A stretch of 64,000 bases of DNA from Mucilaginibacter pallidiroseus (GTDB taxonomy: Bacteria; Bacteroidota; Bacteroidia; Sphingobacteriales; Sphingobacteriaceae), in the NCBI RefSeq assembly GCF_007846085.1, contig NZ_VOEJ01000002.1, positions 186,001 through 250,000 on the forward strand, written 5' to 3'. This document shows, in pieces, positions 50,944 through 59,953 of this stretch (position 1 is its first letter; each line of letters begins with the position of its first letter). Below the pieces are notes generated by a model. The model did no database searches and was not told where the DNA came from. It saw only the letters and a list, made by a program, of their open reading frames with translations. Both the position numbers and the translations under genes were made by a program.

Positions 50944-51252
50944 TGATTTTTAATTTAAGCTTACAAATATAAGTATATAACGAATAAAAAGTTTCGTTAT
51001 GATGACACGCACTTATAATGGATTTACGTCGAATGTATTTGTTACAGTTTGCCTTTACCGTATGCATTAGCTATCATTTGCATATAAACAGCTTTTTACC
51101 TTGCATGTGGGATGCCGAAATAAATTCGGCATGACCCGCTAAAAGATGTGACGGTTCTAAATCAAATGCTATTTCAAGAAAATGCGGTAGCTAAACCCTA
51201 AAACACAACTATTAACGGGTAATTAATACCCGATAACAAACCCCTAAAAACC
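50944..51252. other. 309-bp spacer with a REP-like hairpin
   Basis: No gene is visible here. A hairpin lies at 51112-51132 (ATGCCGAA / TTCGGCAT around ATAAA). It resembles the intergenic palindromic words GTCATGCTGAA... known from related genomes. A second palindrome is CGGGTA (51216-51221) / TACCCG (51227-51232) next to the uvrB end but without a T-run. The rest is AT-rich. Confidence 0.5.
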
Positions 51253-53280
51253 TTAACTAAACTTCTCCTCCATCATTTTCTCTAAAGCAAACATTTCATC
51301 ACGAAGCTTGGCAGCCAGCAGGAAGTCCATATTTTTGGCGGCGGCAAGCATATCCTTCTTGGTGCTGTCAATAGATTTTTTGAGATCCGCTTTGGTCATG
51401 TAATTTACGATCGGATCAGCAGCCAGGGTTAACACATCTGTTTCAACATACGCTTGCTGTACACCGCCCTTAAAGTCAACCACTGATGTTTGCTCCATAA
51501 TCTCGCTTTTGGTTTTGCCAACCGTGCGCGGCGTAATGCCATGCTCTTCGTTGTACTTGATCTGCTTTTCACGACGACGACTGGTTTCGTCAATCGTTAT
51601 CTGCATGGATTCAGTTATCGTATCGGCATACATAATAACTCGTCCCCTGTCATTACGGGCCGCACGACCAATGGTTTGTATCAACGACCGCTCCGAGCGC
51701 AGGAAACCTTCTTTATCAGCATCTAATATGGCCACTAATGAAACCTCAGGTAAATCAAGCCCTTCACGTAATAAGTTAATACCTATCAGTACATCAAACT
51801 CGCCAAGGCGCAATCCGCGCAAAATTTCCACGCGCTCCAAGGTTTTTACCTCCGAGTGGATGTAGCGGCATTTGATACCAAGCCTATCCATGTATTTAGC
51901 CAACTCCTCGGCCATGCGTTTGGTAAGGGTGGTAACCAGCACGCGGTCGCCGGCTTTTATTGTTTTGTCTACCTCATCAAGCAGGTCATCAACCTGGTTA
52001 ATAACGGGGCGTATCTCAATTATCGGGTCCAGCAGGCCGGTTGGGCGTATAACTTGTTCAACAACTATACCTTCAGATTTTTCAAGCTCAAAATCGCCCG
52101 GCGTAGCGCTTACATAAATAGTTTGCGGGGCAAGGCGCTCAAACTCCTGGAAATTTAACGGGCGGTTATCCATCGCCGCAGGCAAACGAAAACCGTAATC
52201 CACCAGGGCAATTTTACGCGACCTGTCACCTCCATACATTGCACGTATTTGCGGCACAGTAACGTGGCTCTCGTCAATCACCATCAGGTAATCATCAGGG
52301 AAATAATCTAACAAACAGAATGGCCTTGCACCCGGCGCGCGGCCGTCAAAAAAGCGCGAATAGTTTTCAATACCGCTGCAATAACCCAGTTCGCGTATCA
52401 TCTCAAGGTCGTAGTTAACCCTTTCTTCTAAACGCTTGGCCTCCAGGAAACGCTGATCGTCTATGAACTGCTTTTTACGCACCTCCAACTCTTCCTGTAT
52501 AGCCCAGATGGATTGCTGGAAACGCTCGCGCGGGGCTACGTATAAGTTGGCCGGGTAAACCACCAGATGGGTTGTTTTTTCAATAGTTTTACCGGTGGTT
52601 ATATCAAATGAGCTAAGCTCCTCAATATCATCTCCAAAAAATGAAACCCGATAAGCATAATCAAGGTATGGCGGGAAAATATCAACCGTATCACCTTTAA
52701 CACGGAAAGTACCGCGCTTAAAATCGGCCGTTGTTCGGGCATATAAAATCTCGACCAGGCGATGCAAAAACGCATTACGGCTTACACGGGTGCCCACCGC
52801 AAACTTAAATACCGAAGCTGCAAAGTCCTCAGGATTACCCATACCATAAATACACGATATGGATGATACCACAATTACATCGCGGCGCCCGCTCATTAAT
52901 GCCGAAGTGGTACGCAAACGCAACTTTTCAATCTCCTCATTTATTTGAAGATCTTTCTCGATATAGGTATTTGACGAGGGAATAAATGCCTCGGGCTGGT
53001 AATAATCGTAATAGGATACAAAATAGTTAACCGCATTATCCGGAAAAAACTGCTTAAACTCGCCATACAATTGCGCCGCAAGCGTTTTGTTGTGGCTTAG
53101 TATGAGTGTAGGTTTTTGAGTTTGCTCAATTACGTTGGCAATACTAAACGTTTTTCCCGACCCTGTAACCCCCAAAAGAGTTTGAAAAGGATCGCCGTTG
53201 TTTACACCCTCAACCAGTTGCTTGATGGCACCTGGCTGATCGCCTGTAGGAACGTATTGAGAAGTTATTTTAAAATCCAT
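51253..53280 (-). CDS. uvrB: UvrABC system protein B
   Basis: UvrB is the helicase-like damage-verifying subunit of nucleotide excision repair, working with UvrA and UvrC. The 675-residue protein has Walker A GVTGSGKTFSI, the beta-hairpin region NYFVSYYDYYQPEAFIP, the DEAD-like DESHVT motif, motif VI QTIGRAARN and the C-terminal UVR domain (about 635-670, AAKNMDFLLAAKLRDEMFAL) that binds UvrC. It is monocistronic and divergent from upp. uvrA and uvrC are not in the window. Confidence 0.97.
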   Translation of the reverse strand: MDFKITSQYVPTGDQPGAIKQLVEGVNNGDPFQTLLGVTGSGKTFSIANVIEQTQKPTLILSHNKTLAAQLYGEFKQFFPDNAVNYFVSYYDYYQPEAFIPSSNTYIEKDLQINEEIEKLRLRTTSALMSGRRDVIVVSSISCIYGMGNPEDFAASVFKFAVGTRVSRNAFLHRLVEILYARTTADFKRGTFRVKGDTVDIFPPYLDYAYRVSFFGDDIEELSSFDITTGKTIEKTTHLVVYPANLYVAPRERFQQSIWAIQEELEVRKKQFIDDQRFLEAKRLEERVNYDLEMIRELGYCSGIENYSRFFDGRAPGARPFCLLDYFPDDYLMVIDESHVTVPQIRAMYGGDRSRKIALVDYGFRLPAAMDNRPLNFQEFERLAPQTIYVSATPGDFELEKSEGIVVEQVIRPTGLLDPIIEIRPVINQVDDLLDEVDKTIKAGDRVLVTTLTKRMAEELAKYMDRLGIKCRYIHSEVKTLERVEILRGLRLGEFDVLIGINLLREGLDLPEVSLVAILDADKEGFLRSERSLIQTIGRAARNDRGRVIMYADTITESMQITIDETSRRREKQIKYNEEHGITPRTVGKTKSEIMEQTSVVDFKGGVQQAYVETDVLTLAADPIVNYMTKADLKKSIDSTKKDMLAAAKNMDFLLAAKLRDEMFALEKMMEEKFS

Positions 53281-53530
53281 TATTCAAAAATAGTGATTAC
53301 TGGTCAAACATTTGTGATCGGGCTGTCAAGATTGCTAAGTATTTTAGTCAGAATACAGCTAACCGCTAAGCAATATAACTTATAAAAGCAGGCAATGTTC
53401 GCAGCTTGTTTCAAAGTAAGTAACCCGGCATGACAACCCTATGTCAGCAGCAACACAATGCCACACTTTTTTGTTAATAATGCTAAGCATTGCATTTAAT
53501 ACCACTAACTTGACCAAGCTTTTGCAGGTT

Positions 53531-53552
53531 GGTGTTTCAAAAATATAACACC
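53531..53552 (+). promoter_or_regulatory. Possible hairpin just upstream of upp
   Basis: GGTGTT (53531-53536) can pair with AACACC (53547-53552) over a 10-nt AT-rich loop, ending seven bases before the upp ATG. It might influence translation; no known riboswitch matches. Confidence 0.3.
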
Positions 53553-53559
53553 CATTACC

Positions 53560-54204
53560 ATGCCGTTTATCTTAAACAAAACAGACAGTATTGCAAACCA
53601 ATTTTTGGCCGAACTACGTGATGCCGAAATACAGCAAGATAAAGGGCGTTTTAGACGCAACCAACAAAAACTTGGCGGGATACTGGCTTACGAAATAAGT
53701 AAAACCTTTCCCTATACCGATAGTGAAATAACAACACCGCTTGGCATAGCCAATATTAACCTGCCAAACGTGCAGCCGGTTCTGGTAACCATTTTAAGAG
53801 CAGGCTTGCCGTTTCACCAGGGCTTTATGGATGTATTTGAACAATCGGAGTCGGCATTTATAACTGCATGCCGCAAAACCAACAAAAGCGGCGCGTTTAC
53901 AATCCAGGTAGATCACATATCTGCACCCAATCTTGACGGTAAAACTTTAATCATTATTGATACCATGCTGGCCACCGGGCAAAGCATTGTTCGCGTTTGC
54001 AAAGAACTGTTGGCACAATACCAGATAGCCGAACTGCATGTGGCCGCCATTATTGCCAGCACCGAGGGGATTGCGCATGTGCGTGCAAACCTGCCCAAGG
54101 TTAAAGTGTGGGTTTGTGCCGTTGATGAGGAAATGACCAGCAAGAGCTACATAGTGCCCGGTTTAGGTGATGCCGGAGATTTGGCGTTTGGAGAGAAAGC
54201 ATAA
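53560..54204 (+). CDS. upp: Uracil phosphoribosyltransferase
   Basis: This enzyme converts uracil and PRPP to UMP in pyrimidine salvage. The 214-residue chain has the PRPP-binding motif TLIIIDTMLATGQS, LRAGLPFHQGF for the uracil pocket and the GLGDAGDLAFG end. It starts at ATG 53560. A following HAD nucleotidase for pyrimidine nucleotides (yjjG-like) begins 64 bp later, hinting at a shared salvage context. Divergent from uvrB. Confidence 0.94.
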   Translation: MPFILNKTDSIANQFLAELRDAEIQQDKGRFRRNQQKLGGILAYEISKTFPYTDSEITTPLGIANINLPNVQPVLVTILRAGLPFHQGFMDVFEQSESAFITACRKTNKSGAFTIQVDHISAPNLDGKTLIIIDTMLATGQSIVRVCKELLAQYQIAELHVAAIIASTEGIAHVRANLPKVKVWVCAVDEEMTSKSYIVPGLGDAGDLAFGEKA

Positions 54205-54268
54205 TAATTGTAACCCCCACAAACAGCTACAAAAACTATACATAGCTTTACGGCGTTACTTTGCCAGA

Positions 54269-54964
54269 ATGAAATCTTACAAACACATCTTTTTTGACCT
54301 TGACCATACCATTTGGGACTTTGATAAAAACGCGGAGGAAACGCTTAACGAACTTTACTGTACTTATAATCTTGGTGACATAGGCATTGTATCATGTGCA
54401 GATTTTATTGAAAGTTACACCCGCAATAACCATCAGCTTTGGGCAGATTATCACTTGGGTAAAATTAGTAAAGAAACCCTGCGCGGAACCCGTTTCAGAA
54501 AAACCTTTTTAGAAATGGGCGTACTGCCCGATCTTGTGCCTGACGCATTCGAGGATGATTATGTAAGGCTCGGGCCGTATAAAACCAACCTGTTTCCGCA
54601 TGCGCATGAAACGCTAAGCTATTTGCAGGGTAAATACACGCTGCACCTTATTTCCAACGGGTTTAAAGAGTCGGTAGAAACTAAGGTTAGTAATACAGGA
54701 ATTGATAGATATTTCGACCAGATAATTATATCTGAAATAGTTGGTGTAAATAAGCCCGACCCGGCCATTTTTGAATATGCGGTAAACGCCGCCAATGCCA
54801 AAGCAGATGAAAGCGTTATGATAGGCGACAGTATTGAGGCCGACATTCGCGGTGCACTGGGATATGGTATGGATGCCATTTATTTTAACCCGATAGGCCT
54901 TGAAAAACCTGCTGATGTACCGAAGCAAATTGCTCATTTAAAAGAACTAACTTTAATATTATGA
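54269..54964 (+). CDS. YjjG-type noncanonical pyrimidine nucleotidase (HAD)
   Basis: A 231-residue HAD phosphatase that should remove phosphate from unusual pyrimidine nucleotides. The ATG at 54269 is used because the upstream part overlaps upp. HAD motifs are FFDLDHTIWDF (catalytic D), a Ser-Asn in LISNGFKE, the Lys in VNKPDP and GDSIEADIRGA. The cap domain is alpha-helical. Its stop overlaps the DinB gene start by four bases (ATGA). Confidence 0.9.
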   Translation: MKSYKHIFFDLDHTIWDFDKNAEETLNELYCTYNLGDIGIVSCADFIESYTRNNHQLWADYHLGKISKETLRGTRFRKTFLEMGVLPDLVPDAFEDDYVRLGPYKTNLFPHAHETLSYLQGKYTLHLISNGFKESVETKVSNTGIDRYFDQIIISEIVGVNKPDPAIFEYAVNAANAKADESVMIGDSIEADIRGALGYGMDAIYFNPIGLEKPADVPKQIAHLKELTLIL

Positions 54965-55494
54965 ACCTGGGTAAAGAGCGCCGCCTTATTGATGATGCCC
55001 TGAGCAATTACCGCGCACAGCTGGATAGCTTTACGGATGAGCAGTTTACCAAAACGCCGCCAATGGGTGGCTGGAGCCTTGCCGAAGTTTACGAGCACAT
55101 TATGAAGGCTACGCTTAGCTCGGGCATTGCGCTTGAACGGTGCGCACATAATGTGGCCGAGCCAACAAAAGGCGGCCTTAACTTTTGGGGATATTATACA
55201 ATGCTCACAGGCAAAATCCCGCCAATAAAGGTTACCGCGCCCGAAAATATGACCGGCATAAACCCAACCGGTAAAATATCTATCGAGGAGGCTAAAAACC
55301 TCATCATCAAAACCCGCAAGCGGATGGATACCATTGCCCCGCTCGTAAAAGATGCATCACCAAAAATTAAATACAAACACCCCCGTCTGGGCATGTTAAC
55401 CGCGCCGCAATGGTACAAGTTTATACGGGTGCATCTGCTGCACCATCTTGATCAGTTGGACAGGATAAAAAATAATTTTTCATCAGGCCGGTAA
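54961..55494 (+). CDS. DinB-like four-helix protein
   Basis: A 177-residue protein of the DinB/YfiT superfamily, a four-helix bundle with possible metal binding. The family layout is shown by GGWSLAEVYEHIMKA with a metal-type His, and HLLHHLDQLDR with His residues near the C-terminus; together they could coordinate a divalent metal. Substrate or thiol partner unknown. It is translationally coupled to the yjjG-like gene. Confidence 0.85.
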   Translation: MNLGKERRLIDDALSNYRAQLDSFTDEQFTKTPPMGGWSLAEVYEHIMKATLSSGIALERCAHNVAEPTKGGLNFWGYYTMLTGKIPPIKVTAPENMTGINPTGKISIEEAKNLIIKTRKRMDTIAPLVKDASPKIKYKHPRLGMLTAPQWYKFIRVHLLHHLDQLDRIKNNFSSGR

Positions 55495-55564
55495 CCTTTT
55501 ACATTTAACAGTGTCTTAACGGTATAATAATTTAATTGTTAGACCTTTGTAAAAACAATACAAG

Positions 55565-55675
55565 ATGAATTTCGAATTTACTTACTTGTTTGTAGTTGGT
55601 TTACTGGTGCTGTTGGGCGTATTTTATTTAAGCCCCTATGAGCTTCGGGTTAACGAGGAAGAGGACGACGAATAA
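55565..55675 (+). CDS. Short membrane-peptide gene (36 residues)
   Basis: An open frame from ATG 55565 to TAA 55675 encodes one hydrophobic helix (about 7-22; YLFVVGLLVLLGVFYL) followed by SPYELRVNEEEDDE. The acidic tail and helix suggest a single-pass small protein. It lies 70 bp after the DinB gene in an otherwise gene-free stretch. The case rests only on its composition; homologues in related genomes would settle it. Confidence 0.5.
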   Translation: MNFEFTYLFVVGLLVLLGVFYLSPYELRVNEEEDDE

Positions 55676-55756
55676 CAGTTGTACTAAAACCCTGTGGCCT
55701 TGCCATGTAACCAACATTTGTTTTTTATTTAGACCGGATGTACCGCCAATAAATTA

Positions 55757-56611
55757 ATGGCAAAACGCGAAGTAGATATAGTAATCATATCTGATGTCCA
55801 CCTGGGCACTTATGGCTGCCACGCCAAAGAACTTTTAAAATACCTTAAATCCATCAAGCCAAAAATGCTGATCCTGAATGGCGATATTATCGACATTTGG
55901 CAGTTCAGCAAATCATACTGGCCCGAAAGCCACATGAAGGTGGTGCGCCGTATACTCAAGTTTGTTACCGAAGGCGTTCCTGTTTACTACCTTACCGGCA
56001 ACCATGATGAAATGCTACGCAAGTTTACCGATCTTAACCTGGGCTCGTTTCAACTGCTTAACAAAGTTGTGCTCAACATTGATGGCAAAAAGGCCTGGAT
56101 TTTTCATGGTGACGTATTTGATGTTACCATGCAGCACTCCAAATGGCTGGCCAAATTAGGCGCCATAGGTTATGATACATTGATACTCATCAACAGCCTA
56201 ACCAACTGGCTGCTCACCGCTATGGGCCGCCCTAAAATGAGCTTTTCGCAAAAGGTAAAAGCTAAGTTTAAGGATGCCGTTAAATTCATTAACCAGTTTG
56301 AGCAAACCGCGGCCGACCTTGCTGTCGAAAAGCAGTATAGCTATGTTATTTGCGGGCACATACACCACGCCGAGATAAGGGAAATAAAATCTACCGAAAA
56401 CACAGGCTCGGTGCTCTACCTTAACAGCGGCGACTGGGTGGAAAGCCTTACCGCCCTTGAGTACCACAACGGCAACTGGGATATTTTTAAATACAACCCA
56501 ACCGATTTCGCCCAGGAAGTTTTGGACGATGATGTTACCGACGCCGAAGACCTGGACGCCAAAATGGATGTACGCAGCCTGTTAGAGCGCTTTAGGCAGG
56601 AGGCGCATTAG
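55757..56611 (+). CDS. LpxH-like metallophosphoesterase (UDP-2,3-diacylglucosamine diphosphatase type)
   Basis: A 284-residue calcineurin-like phosphoesterase with all metal motifs: SDVHLG, NGDIIDIW, GNHDE, FHGDVFD and CGHIHHAE. The NSGDWVESL block near the end also fits LpxH-type hydrolases that cleave UDP-2,3-diacylglucosamine in lipid A synthesis, but related proteins of this form are used differently in some Bacteroidota. The C-terminal 30 residues are acidic and unrecognised. Its last bases overlap the 141-residue gene on the other strand. Confidence 0.87.
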   Translation: MAKREVDIVIISDVHLGTYGCHAKELLKYLKSIKPKMLILNGDIIDIWQFSKSYWPESHMKVVRRILKFVTEGVPVYYLTGNHDEMLRKFTDLNLGSFQLLNKVVLNIDGKKAWIFHGDVFDVTMQHSKWLAKLGAIGYDTLILINSLTNWLLTAMGRPKMSFSQKVKAKFKDAVKFINQFEQTAADLAVEKQYSYVICGHIHHAEIREIKSTENTGSVLYLNSGDWVESLTALEYHNGNWDIFKYNPTDFAQEVLDDDVTDAEDLDAKMDVRSLLERFRQEAH

Positions 56612-57033
56612 TAGCCAAAGCCTTCCGATTGATTTTGCAAATGGAGTTTCATCGACCAAATTAAACTTTCCACTTGTGTAAGGGCTTTGAGTTGTTCTTC
56701 TAAACTTTTTGTCATCGATGCAAGCATAATTTTGGAGGGATTTAGTTGAATCGTTTTTTTCAACAGATCATCATGAAGGTTTTTTTCAAATGAGTCATTC
56801 ATCATAATCAGATAAGATTGAATAGTTATTCCGTTGAATATTTCCAATGAATAAGCTTTATTCTCATCAGCATATTGTTTTAACATCTGTCTAACCTTAA
56901 CGGACATTCCCTGAGTTGCTTTAAACTGCGTAACGAAATGCTCAATTTCTTCATTTGGCTTATCTAAATAAGTTTTTTTATACGTTAGCCAAGCGATTAG
57001 CAATCCAGCAAGTCCAATTATCGTTTCGATCAT
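56608..57033 (-). CDS. Hypothetical protein with N-terminal membrane helix (141 residues)
   Basis: The N-terminus IETIIGLAGLLIAWLTY is a hydrophobic anchor; residues 30-141 are a long amphipathic helical stretch with likely coiled coil (for example KSLEEQLKALTQVESLI) and no known motif. The region is more AT-rich than its neighbours. It overlaps the LpxH-like gene by four bases on the opposite strand, and its function is not known. Confidence 0.6.
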   Translation of the reverse strand: MIETIIGLAGLLIAWLTYKKTYLDKPNEEIEHFVTQFKATQGMSVKVRQMLKQYADENKAYSLEIFNGITIQSYLIMMNDSFEKNLHDDLLKKTIQLNPSKIMLASMTKSLEEQLKALTQVESLIWSMKLHLQNQSEGFGY

Positions 57034-57131
57034 TTTAACAAAGGTTAGGAGTTATAACATAATAAAGTTAATTAATTCCGACACACTTCATCCCCTTTGC
57101 GCCTCTTTACCTATAATTTACGTGCATTTAA

Positions 57132-57160
57132 TTTGCAACACGCATTTGTTTGCTAAATTG
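57132..57160 (+). promoter_or_regulatory. Promoter candidate of the glycosyltransferase gene at 57181
   Basis: TTTG at 57132-57135 and TAAATTG at 57154-57160 are 18 bp apart. The -7 lacks one T of TAnnTTTG. Transcription would start about 15 nt before the ATG. Confidence 0.4.
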
Positions 57161-57180
57161 CCCCGTCATTTCTGCTCGCT

Positions 57181-58167
57181 ATGAAAATATTGTTTGGTAT
57201 ACAGGGTACAGGTAACGGCCATATAAGCCGTGCGCGCGAAATTGTTCCCCTGTTGCAGCAATACGGCGAGGTAGATCTTTTGGTAAGCGGTACCGAAGCC
57301 GAGGTAAGCCTAAGTCAGCCTCTTAAATACAAAATGCATGGCTTTAGCTTTGTATTTGGTAAAAATGGTGGGGTAGATAAATGGGCTACTTTCAAAATAA
57401 TGAATACCCGGCAACTTTGGCGCGACATGCGCAGCTTGCCGCTTAAGCAGTACGATCTTATTATAAACGATTTTGAACCGGTAAGCGCCTGGGCATGCAA
57501 ACTTCAGGGGGTACCATCAGTTTCGTTAAGTCACCAGTGTTCGTTCGTTTCAAAAAACACACCGCGCCCCCGCAAGTGGAGCGCTGCAGAACTGATATTT
57601 AAGTACTACTCGCCCACCACTCATCACGTTGGTTTTCATTTTGAGCGATACGATGACTTTATCCATACGCCCGTTATCCGCAGCGATATCCGAAAAATGG
57701 AAACCAGTAACCTGGGCCACTACGCTGTTTACCTGCCGGCCTACAGTGATGATAAGCTGTTAAAATATCTTGGTCAGGCTAGAGATGCCCAATGGCAGGT
57801 CTTCTCTAAACGTACCAAAAAGCCTTACAGCGTTGGCAATGTAAAGGTGTTCCCCGTAAATAATGAAGCATTTAATACAAGCCTGGCGAGTTGCGCAGGC
57901 CTGCTTACCGGCGGTGGTTTTGAGGGCCCGGCAGAGGCGTTGTATTTAGGCAAAAAAGTAATGATGATACCTATGCGCGGCCAGTACGAGCAGCAATGTA
58001 ATGCGCTGTCGGCATCCAAATTAGGTGTATCAGTTATTCATTCCATCAGCCGCGACTTTTTAAACCGTGTTAACGGATGGCTTGCCGAAGATAAAAGGAT
58101 CGTTGTTGATTTCCCTGATGAAACCGCGCAGATTGTAGATACGATGATAAAGCAGTACGCGCGCTAA
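57181..58167 (+). CDS. Glycosyltransferase (GT-B fold, MurG/GT28-like)
   Basis: A 328-residue enzyme: the N-terminal nucleotide fold starts KILFGIQGTGNGHISRARE, and the C-terminal donor-binding loop is GGGFEGPAEALYLGKKVMMIP followed by GQYEQQCNA. This order fits GT28-like transferases acting on lipid-linked or membrane acceptors. A central block NDFEPVSAWACKLQGVPS is family-like. The preceding LpxH-like gene, with the opposing 141-residue gene between, may act in the same lipid pathway, but the substrate is unknown. Confidence 0.85.
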   Translation: MKILFGIQGTGNGHISRAREIVPLLQQYGEVDLLVSGTEAEVSLSQPLKYKMHGFSFVFGKNGGVDKWATFKIMNTRQLWRDMRSLPLKQYDLIINDFEPVSAWACKLQGVPSVSLSHQCSFVSKNTPRPRKWSAAELIFKYYSPTTHHVGFHFERYDDFIHTPVIRSDIRKMETSNLGHYAVYLPAYSDDKLLKYLGQARDAQWQVFSKRTKKPYSVGNVKVFPVNNEAFNTSLASCAGLLTGGGFEGPAEALYLGKKVMMIPMRGQYEQQCNALSASKLGVSVIHSISRDFLNRVNGWLAEDKRIVVDFPDETAQIVDTMIKQYAR

Positions 58168-58228
58168 TAATCAATTGCGCTGTAAAAGGTTTTTCTGCTA
58201 ATTTTACCGCGCAACAAGCAGCCCGTAA

Positions 58229-59215
58229 ATGATAAACCTTTTTAAAGTCTATAATCCGCTTAACGTAATATGGCTGGCTGTGCTGTTGTTAATTACCCGC
58301 ATTGGTTACGCCCTGCAAGCTCCTGATAAAATCCAGTTTGTTTTTGTTGAGCCATTTGCGCGCCTGCTTATCCCTGCATCGTACGAGTACACCTTTTCGC
58401 CAGGTATGAATATCTTTTTGGCGGCCGTGCTGGTATTGGCACAGGCCCTGCTCATCAATTATCTTGCAAATTTATATAACCTGCTTAGCCGGCCAACATT
58501 TTTGCCGGCGCTAATGTATGTAACGCTATCGGCATTGTTTACACCATTCATGGTATTAAGCGCTCCTTTGTTTTGCAACTTCTTGGTGATTTGGATGCTG
58601 TTTAAGCTATTGAGTCTTTACAAAAGCGATGATGCCAAATCTACCGCATATGATTTAGGTATAATCGTAGCAATTGGCTCGCTAATATATCTGCCTTTCA
58701 TATACCTTTTTTTATGCATCTGGATTGCCCTAATTATTTTCAAGCCTTTTAACTGGCGGGAATGGATTTCGGGCATCTTAGGCTACCTTACGGTCTTTTT
58801 CTTCCTGGCCGTTATCTATTACCTCAGCAATCGCCTGGGCTATTTCTTTAAGATATGGGCACCTTTAGGCACGCGATTTCCGAACAGTATCAACATCAGG
58901 TATATCAATTATTTGGTACTTGTACCGGTGGTATTGTTGTTGATACTCTACTTTTATAAACTGCAGCAAAATTACCTTAAGAGCTATGTGCAGGTACGCA
59001 AATCATTCCTACTGCTATTTTTCCTTTTTCTGATTGCCGGCATGTCTTTTTATGTGAAGAGTCAGTTCAACTTAAACCACTTTTTGCTTTGTGCAGTGCC
59101 CGCGTCTGTCTTTTTTGCCTACTATTTTTTAAACGGCACCAAAAAGTGGATCTACGAAAGTTTGTACTTCCTGCTGCTTATCAGCATTATATACTTTCAG
59201 TTTAACACTTTTTAA
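58229..59215 (+). CDS. DUF6427-like polytopic membrane protein
   Basis: A 328-residue protein with about nine hydrophobic helices and few polar loops. The start MINLFKVYNPLNVIWLAVLL and the central KPFNWREWISGILG block match the Bacteroidota DUF6427 type as I recall it. No catalytic motif is apparent. It lies 61 bp after the glycosyltransferase gene and 45 bp before purQ. Function unknown; lipid or glycan transport would be a guess. Confidence 0.65.
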   Translation: MINLFKVYNPLNVIWLAVLLLITRIGYALQAPDKIQFVFVEPFARLLIPASYEYTFSPGMNIFLAAVLVLAQALLINYLANLYNLLSRPTFLPALMYVTLSALFTPFMVLSAPLFCNFLVIWMLFKLLSLYKSDDAKSTAYDLGIIVAIGSLIYLPFIYLFLCIWIALIIFKPFNWREWISGILGYLTVFFFLAVIYYLSNRLGYFFKIWAPLGTRFPNSINIRYINYLVLVPVVLLLILYFYKLQQNYLKSYVQVRKSFLLLFFLFLIAGMSFYVKSQFNLNHFLLCAVPASVFFAYYFLNGTKKWIYESLYFLLLISIIYFQFNTF

Positions 59216-59248
59216 CTTTTACATTCGTTCATATTTCGGCGGTTATGT

Positions 59249-59256
59249 TAGTTTTG
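59249..59256 (+). promoter_or_regulatory. -7 box directly before purQ
   Basis: TAGTTTTG matches TAnnTTTG and ends four bases before the purQ ATG at 59261. If used, the transcript would have almost no leader. A TTCG at 59225-59228 is a weak -33 candidate at 20 bp. Confidence 0.4.
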
Positions 59257-59260
59257 TAGC

Positions 59261-59953
59261 ATGAAATTTGGCGTAGTAATTTTTCCGGGTTCTAATTGCG
59301 ATGAAGATATCATCCACGTTCTTGAAAATGTAATGGGCCAGCAGGTTGTAAGGTTATGGCATAAAGACCATGATTTACAAGGTGCTGAGTTTATAGTTTT
59401 GCCGGGAGGCTTTTCCTTCGGCGATTACCTTCGCTCGGGTGCTATTGCCCGCTTCTCGCCTATTATGCAAGAGGTTATTCAATTTGCGGCAAAGGGCGGC
59501 AAAGTAATGGGCATTTGCAATGGTTTCCAGATCCTGGCCGAGGCTGGTTTGGTACCGGGAGCGCTGCTGCACAACGAAAACCGCAAATTTATTTGCCGCA
59601 ATATTTATTTAAAGGCACAAACCACCAACTCGCTGGTAACCCGATCTATTGATCCGCAACGCGCACTTAAAATACCTTTGGCCCATGGCGAGGGTAACTA
59701 TTTTGCCGAGCCTGATGTATTGAAAGCCATTAATGATAACGATCAGGTATTGTTCCGCTATTGCGACGAGGCCGGTAACATCACTACCGATGCCAATCCA
59801 AACGGTTCGGCAGAGAACATAGCAGGTGTTTGTAACGAAGGCCGCAACGTGTTTGGCTTTATGCCACACCCGGAGCGTGCTGCCGAAGCATTGGTAGGTA
59901 ACCAGGACGGCCTGGCCATATTTGAATCAATTTTATCGCTGGCTAACGCCTAA
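59261..59953 (+). CDS. purQ: Phosphoribosylformylglycinamidine synthase, glutaminase subunit
   Basis: PurQ supplies ammonia from glutamine for FGAM formation in purine synthesis. The 230-residue protein is a class I glutamine amidotransferase: the nucleophile Cys in MGICNGFQIL, the His-Glu pair in FMPHPERA and oxyanion GGFSFGDYL. It starts FGVVIFPGSNCDED. Its stop overlaps the coaX start by one base (TAATG). PurL is elsewhere. Confidence 0.96.
   Translation: MKFGVVIFPGSNCDEDIIHVLENVMGQQVVRLWHKDHDLQGAEFIVLPGGFSFGDYLRSGAIARFSPIMQEVIQFAAKGGKVMGICNGFQILAEAGLVPGALLHNENRKFICRNIYLKAQTTNSLVTRSIDPQRALKIPLAHGEGNYFAEPDVLKAINDNDQVLFRYCDEAGNITTDANPNGSAENIAGVCNEGRNVFGFMPHPERAAEALVGNQDGLAIFESILSLANA

Noticed and set aside
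51216..51232. Hairpin after uvrB as terminator
   Set aside because: The CGGGTA/TACCCG stem lacks a following U-run on the uvrB strand, so intrinsic termination is not supported.
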